A stretch of DNA of 64,000 nucleotides, taken from assembly GCF_012034245.1 (NCBI RefSeq), contig NZ_JAATEO010000031.1, forward strand, positions 1 through 64,000. The letters are read 5' to 3'. The translations under genes and the position numbers were made by a program. Positions 44,616 to 53,847 of this stretch are shown piece after piece (position 1 is the stretch's first letter; each line of letters opens with the position of its first letter). The notes under the pieces were generated by a model, which saw nothing but the letters and a program-made list of their open reading frames with translations, did not search any database and was not told the DNA's origin. This DNA comes from Micromonospora thermarum (GTDB lineage Bacteria; Actinomycetota; Actinomycetes; Mycobacteriales; Micromonosporaceae).

Positions 44616-45683
44616 ATGACCGCCCGGGATCCCATCGCCGACCTGCGCCGGATCGCGTTCCTGCTGGAGCGGGCCAACGAGGCCACCTACCGGGTGCGCG
44701 CGTTCCGGTCCGCCGCGAACGCCCTGGCCGCCCTGCCGGCGAAGGAGGTGGCGGAGCGGGCACGCAGCGGCAAGCTCACCGAGCTGTCCGGGGTCGGCGA
44801 CGTCACCGCCCGCTGCGTCGTCGAGTCGCTGGCCGGGGACGAGCCGGTCTACCTGCGCCGGCTGGTCGCGACCGAGGGGACGGACCTGGACGCGGAGGCG
44901 GCCGCCCTGCGTACCGCCCTGCGCGGCGACTGCCACACCCACTCCGACTGGTCCGACGGCGGCTCACCCATCGAGGAGATGGCGCTCGCCGCGGCCGAGC
45001 TGGGGCACGAGTACGTCGTGCTGACCGACCACTCGCCCCGGCTGAAGGTGGCCCGGGGCCTCACCGCCGACCGGCTGCGCCGCCAGCTCGACCACGTGGC
45101 GAAGCTCAACGACGCCCTGCCCGAGGGGTTCCGGATCCTCACCGGAATCGAGGTGGACATCCTCGCCGACGGCTCGCTCGACCAGGACGACGGCCTGCTG
45201 GCCCGGCTCGACGTGGTGGTGGGCTCGGTGCACAGCGGCCTCAACGACGAGCGCGGCAAGATGACGCGGAGGATGCTGGCCGCCATCGCGAACCCGCACC
45301 TGGACATCCTCGGTCACTGCACGGGACGGATGGTGTCGTCCCGGCCGGCCGGCGTGACCGGGCCGGGTGACCGGGCGCACCGCCCGCGTACCCGGAGCGA
45401 GAGCGACTTCGACGCGGACGCGGTCTTCGCGGCCTGCGCCGAACGCGACGTGGCCGTGGAGATCAACTCACGGCCGGAGCGGCAGGACCCCCCGAAGCGG
45501 CTGATCCGGCGGGCGCTGGAGGCCGGCTGCCTCTTCGCGATCAACACCGACGCGCACGCCCCGGGGCAGCTCGACTGGCAGCGCTTCGGCTGTGAGCGCG
45601 CCGCCCGCTGCGGCGTCCCCGCCGACCGGGTGGTCAACACCTGGTCGGCGGATCAGCTCGTGGCGTGGGCCGCGAAGCGTTAG
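44616..45683 (+). CDS. PHP domain protein (PolX-like phosphoesterase)
   Basis: 355 residues from the ATG at 44616. The N-terminal part (about 1-80) has helix-hairpin-helix units (FLLERANEATYRVRAFRSA, GKLTELSGVGDVTARCV). The PHP domain has the first metal motif GDCHTHSDWSDGG near 105-117, YVVLTDHSPRLKVARG, IEVDILADG, VGSVHSGLND, ILGHCTGR and INTDAHAPG. This is the C-terminal half of PolX, a DNA repair polymerase/exonuclease, without the polymerase domain. A nuclease or phosphatase role in repair is likely. Confidence 0.85.
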   Translation: MTARDPIADLRRIAFLLERANEATYRVRAFRSAANALAALPAKEVAERARSGKLTELSGVGDVTARCVVESLAGDEPVYLRRLVATEGTDLDAEAAALRTALRGDCHTHSDWSDGGSPIEEMALAAAELGHEYVVLTDHSPRLKVARGLTADRLRRQLDHVAKLNDALPEGFRILTGIEVDILADGSLDQDDGLLARLDVVVGSVHSGLNDERGKMTRRMLAAIANPHLDILGHCTGRMVSSRPAGVTGPGDRAHRPRTRSESDFDADAVFAACAERDVAVEINSRPERQDPPKRLIRRALEAGCLFAINTDAHAPGQLDWQRFGCERAARCGVPADRVVNTWSADQLVAWAAKR

Positions 45684-45698
45684 GAACCGCACCTGTCG

Positions 45699-46685
45699 TC
45701 AGGGGGCCCGGCCGTGTAGCACCGGCTCGGCGGCGGGCACCGCCGGCGCGCCCGTCGGGGTCGGCGTCGGGCGGCGGCCGATCAGGCCCTGCGTGACGGC
45801 GACGCCGAGGAGCACCACCAGCGCACCGACCGGCTGGTGCCAGGTCAGGCGCTCGTCGAGCACGAGCGCGCCGATCAGCACCGCGAAGACCGGGATCAGG
45901 TAGGTGACCGTGGAGGCGGTGCTCGCCCCGGCCACCCGGATGTTGCGCAGGTTGATGACGAAGGCCAGCCCGGTGCCGAGCGCGCCGAGCGCGAGCACGC
46001 TGGCGACGACCTCGCCGGACAGGGCGGTGGGCACCGGCGGGGCACCGGCCACCAGCGGCGCGACGATCGCGAGCTGCGCCATCGCCATGAGCAGCTGCGC
46101 GGCGGAGAGCGAGAGCCCCGAGTACGCGCTGCCGGCCACGAACTTCTTCTGGTAGGGGATGCCCACGCCGTAGCAGGCCGCCGCGCCGAAGCACATCAGC
46201 TGGCCGGCGAAGTGGGAGCCGCCGACGCCCTCCCACACGCCGAGCACCACGAGCACACCGGCGAAGCCCAGCCCGAGCCCGACCGCCCGGCGGGCCGTCA
46301 GCCGCTCGGTGCGGAACACCAGCACCGCCATCGGCAGCACGATCAGCGGCGTGGTGGCGTTCCAGATGCCGGCGAGCATGGACTCGACGCGCTGCTCGCC
46401 GTAGCCGAAGAGGGTGAACGGAACCGCCACGCCGAGCGCCCCGATCATGAACAGGTGGGCCCAGACCCGCGGCTCGCGGGGCAGCCGGTCGCGCAGCACG
46501 GCGAGCACGACGAGCAGCGTCACCGCGCCGGCGGCGACCCGGTAGAAGGTGAGGTGCAGTGGGTGCAGCTCCCGAATCCCGACCTTGATGAACAGGAAGC
46601 TGGAACCCCAGATCGCGGCCAGGGCGATGAACCCGGGCAGCCAGCTCCGCAGGGCCGCCCGGTCAGGAGTGAAGTCCGCCGTCAC
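45699..46685 (-). CDS. EamA/DMT-family permease (RhaT-like)
   Basis: 328 residues from the GTG at 46685. Ten hydrophobic segments in two repeats; the first repeat begins GFIALAAIWGSSFLFIKVGI, the EamA signature, and RLTWHQPVGALVVLLGVAVT is the corresponding end of the second. The family exports metabolites or amino acids. Convergent with the PHP gene. Its last segment is followed by a Pro-rich tail. Confidence 0.83.
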   Translation of the reverse strand: MTADFTPDRAALRSWLPGFIALAAIWGSSFLFIKVGIRELHPLHLTFYRVAAGAVTLLVVLAVLRDRLPREPRVWAHLFMIGALGVAVPFTLFGYGEQRVESMLAGIWNATTPLIVLPMAVLVFRTERLTARRAVGLGLGFAGVLVVLGVWEGVGGSHFAGQLMCFGAAACYGVGIPYQKKFVAGSAYSGLSLSAAQLLMAMAQLAIVAPLVAGAPPVPTALSGEVVASVLALGALGTGLAFVINLRNIRVAGASTASTVTYLIPVFAVLIGALVLDERLTWHQPVGALVVLLGVAVTQGLIGRRPTPTPTGAPAVPAAEPVLHGRAP

Positions 46686-46851
46686 CCCTGACACTCTGCC
46701 GTAGGGGTACGACGAAGTCCCGCGCTTTTCGGACGCCGTGTCGACCGCCACAGCGGCGGCGGTCCCGATCGACGCCGGCCCGGGGAAACCGCGGCCGGCG
46801 CACCGCAAACACGGTCGACAACCAGGCCGTCGGGTCACGTAGGGTCGCAGC

Positions 46852-48522
46852 GTGGGACGAATCGATGACATCGCCAACCGCTACGTGGCGGACTGGGCCG
46901 CGCTGAGCCCGACCGGCGCCACCTACGTCGGCATCGCCGGCTACGACGACCAGCTCGACGACCTCACGCCCGACGGGTACGCGGCCCGCGCCGACCTGAC
47001 CCGGCGGACCCTCGCCGACCTCGACGTCACCGAGCCCGAGTCGGAGGTGGAGCGGACCGCCCAGGAGGCCATGCAGGAGCGGCTCGGCCTGGACCTCGCC
47101 CGCTACGAGGCGGGGGAGGTCGGCAACGGGGTCAGCGTCATCACCAGCGGCCTGCACGACCTTCGCTCGGTCTTCGACCTGATGCCCACCGACGGCGAGG
47201 ACGCGCGGGCGAACATCGCCGCCCGCCTCAACCGCTTCGCCGGCGCGCTGGAGGACTACAAGACCACGCTGCGCGCGGAGGCCGCGGCCGGGCACGTCAG
47301 CGCCCGGGCGCAGCTGCTGGAGGTCGCGAAGCAGTGCGACATCTGGGTCGACCCGAACGGCGACAACTTCTTCCACGGGCTCGTCGAGCGGCTGGGCGAG
47401 GACGGCACCCTCGGCGCCGAGCTGCGGCGCGGCGCGGCGGCCGCCACCGCGGCGACCGCCGAGTTCGGCCAGTTCCTCCGCACCGAGCTGGCACCCCTCG
47501 GCCGGGAGCGGCAGGCCGCCGGCCGCGAGCGCTACGAGCTGGCGTCGCAGTACTTCCTGGGCGCGAAGGTCGACCTCGACGAGACGTACGCCTGGGGGTT
47601 CGAGGAGCTGGCGCGGCTCGAGGCCGACATGCGGGCGGTGGCCGCGCGGATCGTCGGGCCCGGCGCGACCATCGACGAGGCGGTCGCGGCGCTCGACGCC
47701 GATCCCGCCCGCACCATCCAGGGCAAGGAGGCGTTCCGCGACTGGATGCAGGCGCTCGCCGACAAGGCGATCAGCGAACTGCACGGCACCCACTTCGACA
47801 TCCCCGAGCAGGTACGCCGGATCGAGTGCTGCCTGGCCCCGACGAGCGACGGTTCCATCTACTACACGGGCCCCAGCGAGGACTTCTCCCGCCCGGGGCG
47901 GATGTGGTGGGCGGTGCCGCAGGGCATCACCGACTTCTCCACCTGGCGCGAGGTCACCACCGTTTACCACGAGGGCGTGCCGGGCCACCACCTCCAGATC
48001 GCGCAGACGGCGGTCCGCGCCGAGAAGCTCAACCGCTGGCAGCGGCTGCTCTGCTGGGTCTCCGGGCACGGTGAGGGCTGGGCGCTCTACGCCGAGCGGC
48101 TGATGGACGAGCTGGGCTACCTGGAGGACGCGGGCGACAAGCTCGGCATGCTCGACGGCCAGGCGTTCCGCGCCGCCCGGGTGATCGTCGACATCGGCAT
48201 GCACCTGGAGCTGGAGATCCCCGCCGACAACCCGTTCGGCTTCCACCCCGGGCAGCGGTGGACGCCGGAGCTGGGCTGGGAGTTCATGCGGGCCCACTGC
48301 CGGGTGCCGGACGAGAACCTGCGCTTCGAGCTGAACCGGTACCTGGGCTGGCCGGGGCAGGCGCCGTCGTACAAGGTCGGTGAGCGGATCTGGCTCCAGG
48401 CCCGGGACGACGCGAAGGCCCGCAAGGGCGTCGACTTCGACCTGAAGGAGTTCCACCGGCAGGCGCTCGACCTGGGCGCCCTCGGGCTGGACCCCCTCCG
48501 CCGGGCCGTCGCCCGGCTCTGA
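46852..48522 (+). CDS. DUF885 family putative metallopeptidase
   Basis: 556 residues, cytoplasmic; no signal peptide. The zinc motif is VYHEGVPGHHLQIAQ near 368-382 (HExxxHH type), with the downstream glutamate in GHGEGWALYAERLMDELGYL, all conserved in DUF885. LPQ-like DFSRPGRMWWAVPQG lies between. The fold resembles M2/M3/M32 carboxypeptidases; substrates are unknown. It is divergent from the EamA gene and ends at a strong terminator. Confidence 0.88.
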   Translation: MGRIDDIANRYVADWAALSPTGATYVGIAGYDDQLDDLTPDGYAARADLTRRTLADLDVTEPESEVERTAQEAMQERLGLDLARYEAGEVGNGVSVITSGLHDLRSVFDLMPTDGEDARANIAARLNRFAGALEDYKTTLRAEAAAGHVSARAQLLEVAKQCDIWVDPNGDNFFHGLVERLGEDGTLGAELRRGAAAATAATAEFGQFLRTELAPLGRERQAAGRERYELASQYFLGAKVDLDETYAWGFEELARLEADMRAVAARIVGPGATIDEAVAALDADPARTIQGKEAFRDWMQALADKAISELHGTHFDIPEQVRRIECCLAPTSDGSIYYTGPSEDFSRPGRMWWAVPQGITDFSTWREVTTVYHEGVPGHHLQIAQTAVRAEKLNRWQRLLCWVSGHGEGWALYAERLMDELGYLEDAGDKLGMLDGQAFRAARVIVDIGMHLELEIPADNPFGFHPGQRWTPELGWEFMRAHCRVPDENLRFELNRYLGWPGQAPSYKVGERIWLQARDDAKARKGVDFDLKEFHRQALDLGALGLDPLRRAVARL

Positions 48523-48531
48523 CGGGAAGGA

Positions 48532-48565
48532 GGGTGCGGGGCCGGCGGACACCGGCCCCGCACCC
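48532..48565. terminator. Bidirectional hairpin terminator
   Basis: Perfect 14-bp stem (GGGTGCGGGGCCGG and its complement) with loop CGGACA, between the convergent DUF885 and DUF6114 genes. Confidence 0.8.
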
Positions 48566-48584
48566 GGGTGGTGGTGGAGCGAGG

Positions 48585-50144
48585 TCAGTCCAGGGTCAGC
48601 CGCAGCCGCGGCTTGGCGGTCAGCGTGTCGCTGGTGACGAACGCCAGGTCCATCACCGGCTCGGTGAAGGTGATCGGGATCGGTGAGGTGATCGGAAGGC
48701 CGTCGGGGAACGGCAGGTCCGGCGTCAACGTGATCTTGATGCCGAGCAGCCGCCCCACGAAGCGGGTCGCGTAGAAGTCCACGTTCCCCTGGACGGTCAG
48801 TTGGCCGGTGGCGAAGCCCATGGTGCGCCCGGCCGGGGCGGGTACGCGGAGCAGGAAGTCGTCGGTGACCGCCCGCGCCATGCTGAACTTCAGCGCCTTG
48901 AGGGTGCCCTGAGCGGTGGGCAGGTCGACGATCCCGTCGAACCGCAGCCCGGTCATGGTGACCTTCGAGCCGGTCAGTTTCGACGGGACCGCGTTCACCG
49001 CCGGTTGTCCCGGGTCGACCGCGACGCGCGGCAGCGGTTCGCCCACCTCGACGTCGCCGCTCGGCCTCGGGGTCGGCGGGGCCGTGGGGCAGCCGGACGC
49101 GGTGGGCCGGGGACGGGGCGTGCCGGTCGTGGAGGGACCGCCGGTGGTGGTCGGGGTCGGGGTCGGGGTCGGGGTCGGCGTCGGCGAGGCCGACGGCTGG
49201 TCCTCGTCGTCGCCGCCACCGCCGAACAGGTCGCCGATGCCCTCCAGGATGTCGGTGATGAAGTTGCCGTCGTCCTCGTCGGTGTCCGGGTTCGGGCTGG
49301 TCGAGGGGGAGCCGCTCGGGCGGGGGGTGGCCGACCGGCTCGGCGCCGCCGGGCCGGTGGCCGCCGGTCGGGTCGGGCAGGTGGCGGGCGCCGTCACGAC
49401 CGCCCACCCCGCGGGGACGGCCGCCCGCGCCGGGGCGGGCGCGGCGAGCGCCGCCGTGGCGGAGAGCCCGACCAGCCCGAGCAGCACCGCGAGGAACCGC
49501 GGACCGCGCGGCCCGGGCACGGGCGGAGCGGCCGGCGGCGGGTAGGGCCCCGGCTCGTACGCCGACGGCGCCGGCCGGGCCGCGCGGAGCCGGTCGCCGC
49601 CCAGGCCGGCCTCGTCGACGAGCGTGGACGCGTCGCGGTCGGGGCCTGCGGGCACCGCCCGCAGGTGGCGTGAGGTCGGCTCGGCCGGCTCGGTCCCGGC
49701 TCCGGGGTGGTCGCCGCCCGCCCCCGGATCGGCGTCGGGCGTCGTGGCGGGAAGCCGGTCCGGGGTCCAGGCGAAGGCCAGTGCGCTGCCCACCGTGCCG
49801 AGCAGGAGCCCGACGAAGAAGCCGCCGAGGTTCACCCCCATCAGCGAGAAGAGCGCGGTGACCGTGGCCACCACGGCGTAGAAGATCCGCTGCTGCGGGC
49901 TGAACCAGATCAGCAGGCCGCAGGTCACCAGGATCGTGGGGATCAGCCAGGAGAGGAACCCGGTGGGTCCCATCTGGAAGGAGAGACCGCCGAGCGACAT
50001 CTGGGTGGTCCCGAAGATCTCCAGGCCGGCCAGCACGGTGAGCAGGCCGCCCCAGAACGGGCGGACCCGGCGCCACCGGCGGAAGCCGCGCCAGGTCTCG
50101 CGGAGACGACCGGGCCGGACGTGCTGCGGTTCGGCGGTTGTCAC
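48585..50144 (-). CDS. DUF6114 membrane protein with a large C-terminal secreted domain
   Basis: 519 residues. Residues about 28-125 form four membrane helices (RPFWGGLLTVLAGLEIFGTT, SFQMGPTGFLSWLIPTILVT, FFVGLLLGTVGSALAFAW), the DUF6114 core. Next comes a long linker rich in Pro/Ala/Arg, a further hydrophobic segment near 205-235, a Ser/Pro/Thr-rich stretch with a TP repeat, and from about 390 a beta-rich domain (SKVTMTGLRFDGIVDLPTAQ, MGFATGQLTVQGNVDFYATR) that recalls the adjacent DUF6230 protein. Usual DUF6114 proteins are about a third of this length. It is in an operon with the DUF6230 gene, 79 bases downstream. Confidence 0.75.
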   Translation of the reverse strand: MTTAEPQHVRPGRLRETWRGFRRWRRVRPFWGGLLTVLAGLEIFGTTQMSLGGLSFQMGPTGFLSWLIPTILVTCGLLIWFSPQQRIFYAVVATVTALFSLMGVNLGGFFVGLLLGTVGSALAFAWTPDRLPATTPDADPGAGGDHPGAGTEPAEPTSRHLRAVPAGPDRDASTLVDEAGLGGDRLRAARPAPSAYEPGPYPPPAAPPVPGPRGPRFLAVLLGLVGLSATAALAAPAPARAAVPAGWAVVTAPATCPTRPAATGPAAPSRSATPRPSGSPSTSPNPDTDEDDGNFITDILEGIGDLFGGGGDDEDQPSASPTPTPTPTPTPTTTGGPSTTGTPRPRPTASGCPTAPPTPRPSGDVEVGEPLPRVAVDPGQPAVNAVPSKLTGSKVTMTGLRFDGIVDLPTAQGTLKALKFSMARAVTDDFLLRVPAPAGRTMGFATGQLTVQGNVDFYATRFVGRLLGIKITLTPDLPFPDGLPITSPIPITFTEPVMDLAFVTSDTLTAKPRLRLTLD

Positions 50145-50223
50145 GTACGCCTCCTGCCGGGTGAGGGGTCGTGGGCAGGGATGGGCCCGCGGAGCGTGCC
50201 CTCCGCGGGCCCCGGTGATCAGC

Positions 50224-50835
50224 TCAGAAACATTCCTTGGCGTCCGCGCCGACGTTGACCTTGAGCTTGAGCCCGGTCAGGTTGAACGTGCCGGCGTGGG
50301 TGGAGCGGGCCACCTGGCGGAGGTTCTTGATGACGACCGTGTCGGACTGCTGGCCGAAGGACTTCTTCTCGCCGGTGGCGCCCTTCGGACCGCCGGTCAG
50401 GGTCGAGGCGTCCTGGCCGATGTTGATGTTCTTGAACTCGGCGTCGCCCTCGAGCAGGTCCATGTCGATCAGCAGTTCGCTCGCGGTGGCCGGCTTGCCG
50501 CCCCCGCCGGCGTTGATCGTGAGGACGACCGGCGCACCGGGCACCTTCACCGACTGGCACAGGTTGTAGAGCTTGGCGTCGCGGATGCCGGAGACCGCCA
50601 CCGGGTGCTTCGTGCCGTTCTCCTCCTCGGCGATCCCGCCGTACTGGACGAAGCCGTCACCGCGCAGCTCCGTCGCGGAGACCTTGAACGTCTGACCGGA
50701 GACGGCGAACGACGCCGCGATCGCGCCGTTGGACATGCCGAAGACGATCGCACCAGCGACAGCCGTCGCCGGCACCATGAGCGCGGCGAAACGCCGCCAC
50801 CGGGTACGACCCGGGTTGTCGAACCGATCCTGCAC
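50224..50835 (-). CDS. DUF6230 family secreted protein
   Basis: 203 residues from the GTG at 50835 with GGAGG upstream. A basic N-terminus and one hydrophobic segment (LMVPATAVAGAIVFGMSNGA) are followed by an all-beta mature domain: SFAVSGQTFKVSATELRGDG, NLCQSVKVPGAPVVLTINAG, and LTGLKLKVNVGADAKECF at the end. This is the DUF6230 layout found beside DUF6114 in actinomycetes, sometimes misnamed cholesterol esterase. The role is unknown; a wall or spore-coat structural part is my inference. Three palindromes lie upstream. Confidence 0.78.
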   Translation of the reverse strand: MQDRFDNPGRTRWRRFAALMVPATAVAGAIVFGMSNGAIAASFAVSGQTFKVSATELRGDGFVQYGGIAEEENGTKHPVAVSGIRDAKLYNLCQSVKVPGAPVVLTINAGGGGKPATASELLIDMDLLEGDAEFKNINIGQDASTLTGGPKGATGEKKSFGQQSDTVVIKNLRQVARSTHAGTFNLTGLKLKVNVGADAKECF

Positions 50836-50913
50836 GGGGCCCTCCTCGGGGTGATGTCGCGCGGGGTGGCCGGTCGGCGGGGGTGACGGCCCCGCACCGG
50901 GCCACGTCACCTG

Positions 50914-51138
50914 TTACCGGCGGGTAACGAACGTGCGATGATGGTGCACCCCTGAGGCCCGCGTCACAAGACCCGGATTACCTGTCAGTAACAGAGGGCT
51001 GACGCAGCGACGCGACGTCGTCACAGCATGTTGACAGAGCGGCGTTGTTTGTAAAGTCCAAGCGGCAGGAAAACCGGCATTGCCGGACACGGAGATAACG
51101 CCGCGTAGCCAAACCATCGACGGATTACGATTCCGTAA
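50914..51138. promoter_or_regulatory. Three TTAC-N6-GTAA palindromes upstream of the DUF6230 gene
   Basis: TTACCGGCGGGTAA at 50914-50927, TTACCTGTCAGTAA at 50978-50991 and TTACGATTCCGTAA at 51125-51138 have identical architecture in 225 bases of unusually AT-rich DNA. Spacings of 64 and 147 bases separate them. Triple operators of this form suggest one dimeric repressor controlling the DUF6230/DUF6114 operon. The intervening bases hold no gene. Confidence 0.6.
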
Positions 51139-51167
51139 CGACCACGCGACGTGAGGCGGGAAACACT

Positions 51168-51195
51168 GAGGGGTGGACCGCTCGGTCCACCCCTC
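51168..51195 (-). terminator. Hairpin terminator of the DUF3068 gene
   Basis: Perfect 12-bp stem (GAGGGGTGGACC and its complement) with loop GCTC, 30 bases beyond the stop codon on the minus strand. Confidence 0.78.
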
Positions 51196-51224
51196 GTCCG
51201 TGCCGGGCCGTCAGCCCGATCGCG

Positions 51225-52427
51225 TCACCGCTGCTCGACCTCGCCCGCGGCGGGCCGCTGAGCCGGCACCGCCCCGTCGTCGGCCTTCCAGTTGGTGGTC
51301 GCGGGCGGGATCTCGTCGCTCAACGGACCGCCCTGGCGGTCCACCGCCGGCTGCTCGGCGGTCCGCGCGTCGTCCCGGACCGGCTCCTGGTCCACCCGGG
51401 TGTCGTCGGTGATCGGGGCGACGCCGGCCCGGTGCCGGGCACCGTCACCCCCGCCGTTGCCCCGCAGCACCAGCAAGATGCCCGCCACCAGCGCGATCAG
51501 GCCGAGAACGCCGGCCACGATCGGCAGCCACAGGCTGACCAGAGAGATCTTGAAACGGTTGTCCTTCGCCGTCTCGACGCTCTTGGTGACCGTCTCGTCG
51601 GTGTAGTTGAAGTCCGCGTCCAGCAGCACCGTGGGCGTGCCGACGTCGGGGCGGAGCTCCTTGTGCTGCTGCTCCCGGACCTTGACGTACGAGCCGGTCA
51701 CCGGGTCCACCCACACCGTCCGGGTGTTGCTGTAGACGACCTGGCCGGTGGTCGCGCCAGGCGAGAACTTGCCGAGCAGCGTCTTGATGCTGCTCTCCGG
51801 GGTGTTGAGCACCTCGTTCTCGATGCGCTGCTCGAACCGGTACGCCTCGAGGCCCTTGACGGTCTCGGTGCCGGTGAACTTCGCCGGCAGGGCCTTCTTG
51901 AGGTCACGGTCGAAGATCTGGTAGTCACGCTTCCCGGTGCCGAACGGGAACTTGTAGACCTGGCCGGAGTAGCTGACGTTGCCCACCGGCGTCTGCTCGG
52001 CGCCGGTCTCGTTGAGCCACTGCTCCTTCCACGGGGCGGCCGCGCCGGAGATCCGGTAGAGGGCGAGCTGCGTGCTGTACTGGCTCACCACCTCCTGGTT
52101 GTCGGCACGCCTGACCGTCTGGTAGACGTCCCAGATCACCGCGTCGCCCTTGAGGTTCGCCGGCAGCCGGTCCTTGGTGTCGTCGGGCTGCGGAATGACC
52201 TCGACGTTGGACAGCAGCGTGGCCTGTGGGACATCGATGTTCACCGACTCCCCCACCACGGTGATCTTCAGGAACCGAGCGTCTTTCGCCTCTGCGATCG
52301 ACGTCGTCGGCTCCAGGTCATAGGGCAGCTTGGTCACGGCAGGGGCCACGTAGAACGGCAGCCCAGCCGCGAAGACCAGCAACAAGACGCCCAGCCCGAA
52401 GAGCGCGGCGCCCACGCGAAGCTTCAC
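51225..52427 (-). CDS. DUF3068 (PorA-like) membrane protein
   Basis: 400 residues. An N-terminal helix (AALFGLGVLLLVFAAGLPFY) and a C-terminal helix (SLVSLWLPIVAGVLGLIALV) enclose an extracytoplasmic domain of about 300 residues. Family features include KLPYDLEPTTSIAEAKDARF, PFGTGKRDYQIFDRDLKKAL, and TRTVWVDPVTGSYVKVREQQ. Named PorA-like in databases after a mycobacterial member (Rv0227c region), though a pore function is unproven. It is divergent from the acyltransferase, across 111 bases, as in Mycobacterium. Confidence 0.83.
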   Translation of the reverse strand: MKLRVGAALFGLGVLLLVFAAGLPFYVAPAVTKLPYDLEPTTSIAEAKDARFLKITVVGESVNIDVPQATLLSNVEVIPQPDDTKDRLPANLKGDAVIWDVYQTVRRADNQEVVSQYSTQLALYRISGAAAPWKEQWLNETGAEQTPVGNVSYSGQVYKFPFGTGKRDYQIFDRDLKKALPAKFTGTETVKGLEAYRFEQRIENEVLNTPESSIKTLLGKFSPGATTGQVVYSNTRTVWVDPVTGSYVKVREQQHKELRPDVGTPTVLLDADFNYTDETVTKSVETAKDNRFKISLVSLWLPIVAGVLGLIALVAGILLVLRGNGGGDGARHRAGVAPITDDTRVDQEPVRDDARTAEQPAVDRQGGPLSDEIPPATTNWKADDGAVPAQRPAAGEVEQR

Positions 52428-52538
52428 TCATCCTCCTGTAACCTGCCGCCCTACGACCTGTCGTCCGGGGCACCCGATCCTTAACATGGCGGGAGGTTAC
52501 TCTCCGGTCACCCTCAAAGCGACCCCCTGGATGTCCAG

Positions 52539-53747
52539 ATGTCCACAGCCGCCGCGCCAAGCGCGTCCGAGTCTTCGGTCACCGGCCGCCTACCCGCCCT
52601 GGATGCACTGCGTGCGATCGGCGCCGTAGCGGTCGTCGGCCATCACGTCGGATTCAACACCGGCGTCAGCATGAACACGCAGTGGGGCGGTTGGCTGGCG
52701 CGGATGGACGTGGGCGTCGCGATCTTCTTCGTGCTCTCCGGGTTCCTGCTGTTCCGACCGTGGGCCCTGAACGCCGCAACCGGCCGGCCCCGGCCGCGCA
52801 CCGGGCGGTACCTCTGGCGGCGGGCCCTGCGGATCCTGCCGGCCTACTGGCTGGCGGTGCTGGTCTGCCTGATCGTCCTGCCGCAGAACCGGCCGGCGTC
52901 GGCCGGTGACTGGGTCCGGCACCTCACCTTCACCCAGATCTACGAGCCCGGCCAGCTGCGCCACGGGCTCAGCCAGACCTGGAGTCTCGCCACCGAGGTC
53001 GCGTTCTACCTGATCCTGCCGCTGGTCGCCGTGCTCGCCGTCGGCCGGACGTGGCGGCCCGTCCGTACCGTCGTGATCGCCGCCGGGGGAGTCCTGGTGA
53101 CCGCCGGGTGGCTCGCCCTGATGGGGCTCGGCTGGCTCGACACGTCCATGCACACCATGTGGCTCCCCGCGTACGCCGGCTGGTTCAGCGCGGGCATGGT
53201 CCTGGCGGCGGCACACGTCGCGCTGCAGACCGGGACCGCGCCCCCCGCCTTCCGCGTGCTCGGCGACCTTGCCGCAGCACCGGTCGCCTGCTGGGTCGCG
53301 GCGGCCGGCCTGCTCGCGATCGCGACGACGCCCGTCGCCGGCCCGCGGGACCTCGCCGAGCCGACCGCCGTCGAGTTCGCCGTCAAGCTCACCCTCTACC
53401 TCGCGGTCGGCGTGCTGATCCTGATCCCGGTGGCCTTCGGTGGGCCGACCCGGGTCAAGGAGACCTTCGGCAGCGCTCCCGCCCGGTGGCTCGGCGCGGT
53501 CTCGTACGGCTTGTTCCTCTGGCACCCGCTGATGATCGAAATGATCTACCTCGTGGACGACCGTCCCATTTTCACCGGCGGACTGGTCAGCACCTTCGCC
53601 CTGACGATGGCGGGCGGCCTGGCCTACGCCACGGTCAGCTACTACGGCATCGAGCGCCCCCTCCAGGTGCTCGGCACCCAGCGCCGCCGCCGGCCGGTCG
53701 CGCCCGTGCCGGAGCCCCGGCTACCCGCGGTCAGCCCGTCACGCTGA
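52539..53747 (+). CDS. Acyltransferase 3 family membrane protein (OafA/YrhL type)
   Basis: 402 residues with about ten membrane helices. ALDALRAIGAVAVVGHHVGF carries the catalytic His pair of acyltransferase 3 enzymes; GVAIFFVLSGFLLFRPW is the second signature; SLATEVAFYLILPLVAVLA follows. It adds acetyl or another acyl group to an extracytoplasmic sugar. Its neighbours (DUF3068, GT4, AftD-like) match the Rv0225-Rv0236 mycobacterial set, so the acceptor may be an envelope glycan. Confidence 0.85.
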   Translation: MSTAAAPSASESSVTGRLPALDALRAIGAVAVVGHHVGFNTGVSMNTQWGGWLARMDVGVAIFFVLSGFLLFRPWALNAATGRPRPRTGRYLWRRALRILPAYWLAVLVCLIVLPQNRPASAGDWVRHLTFTQIYEPGQLRHGLSQTWSLATEVAFYLILPLVAVLAVGRTWRPVRTVVIAAGGVLVTAGWLALMGLGWLDTSMHTMWLPAYAGWFSAGMVLAAAHVALQTGTAPPAFRVLGDLAAAPVACWVAAAGLLAIATTPVAGPRDLAEPTAVEFAVKLTLYLAVGVLILIPVAFGGPTRVKETFGSAPARWLGAVSYGLFLWHPLMIEMIYLVDDRPIFTGGLVSTFALTMAGGLAYATVSYYGIERPLQVLGTQRRRRPVAPVPEPRLPAVSPSR

Positions 53748-53847
53748 GCAGCGTCGCCGCAACCGTTTATTGCCGGCTGGTTGCCGGGGCCGACTCGCAA
53801 GGCCTAGTGTGACGCGCGTCGCTAAATTACTTGAGAGTAGGAATCGC

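Noticed and set aside
46663..50076. A 1137-codon open frame antisense to the EamA, DUF885 and DUF6114 genes
   Set aside because: Its Arg/Pro/Gly/Ala-rich product is typical of GC-rich antisense frames, and it spans several real genes and terminators.
51031..51057. A plus-strand sigma-70 promoter (TTGACA with TAAAGT)
   Set aside because: The spacer is only about 15 bases and no plus-strand gene follows for about 1.5 kb.
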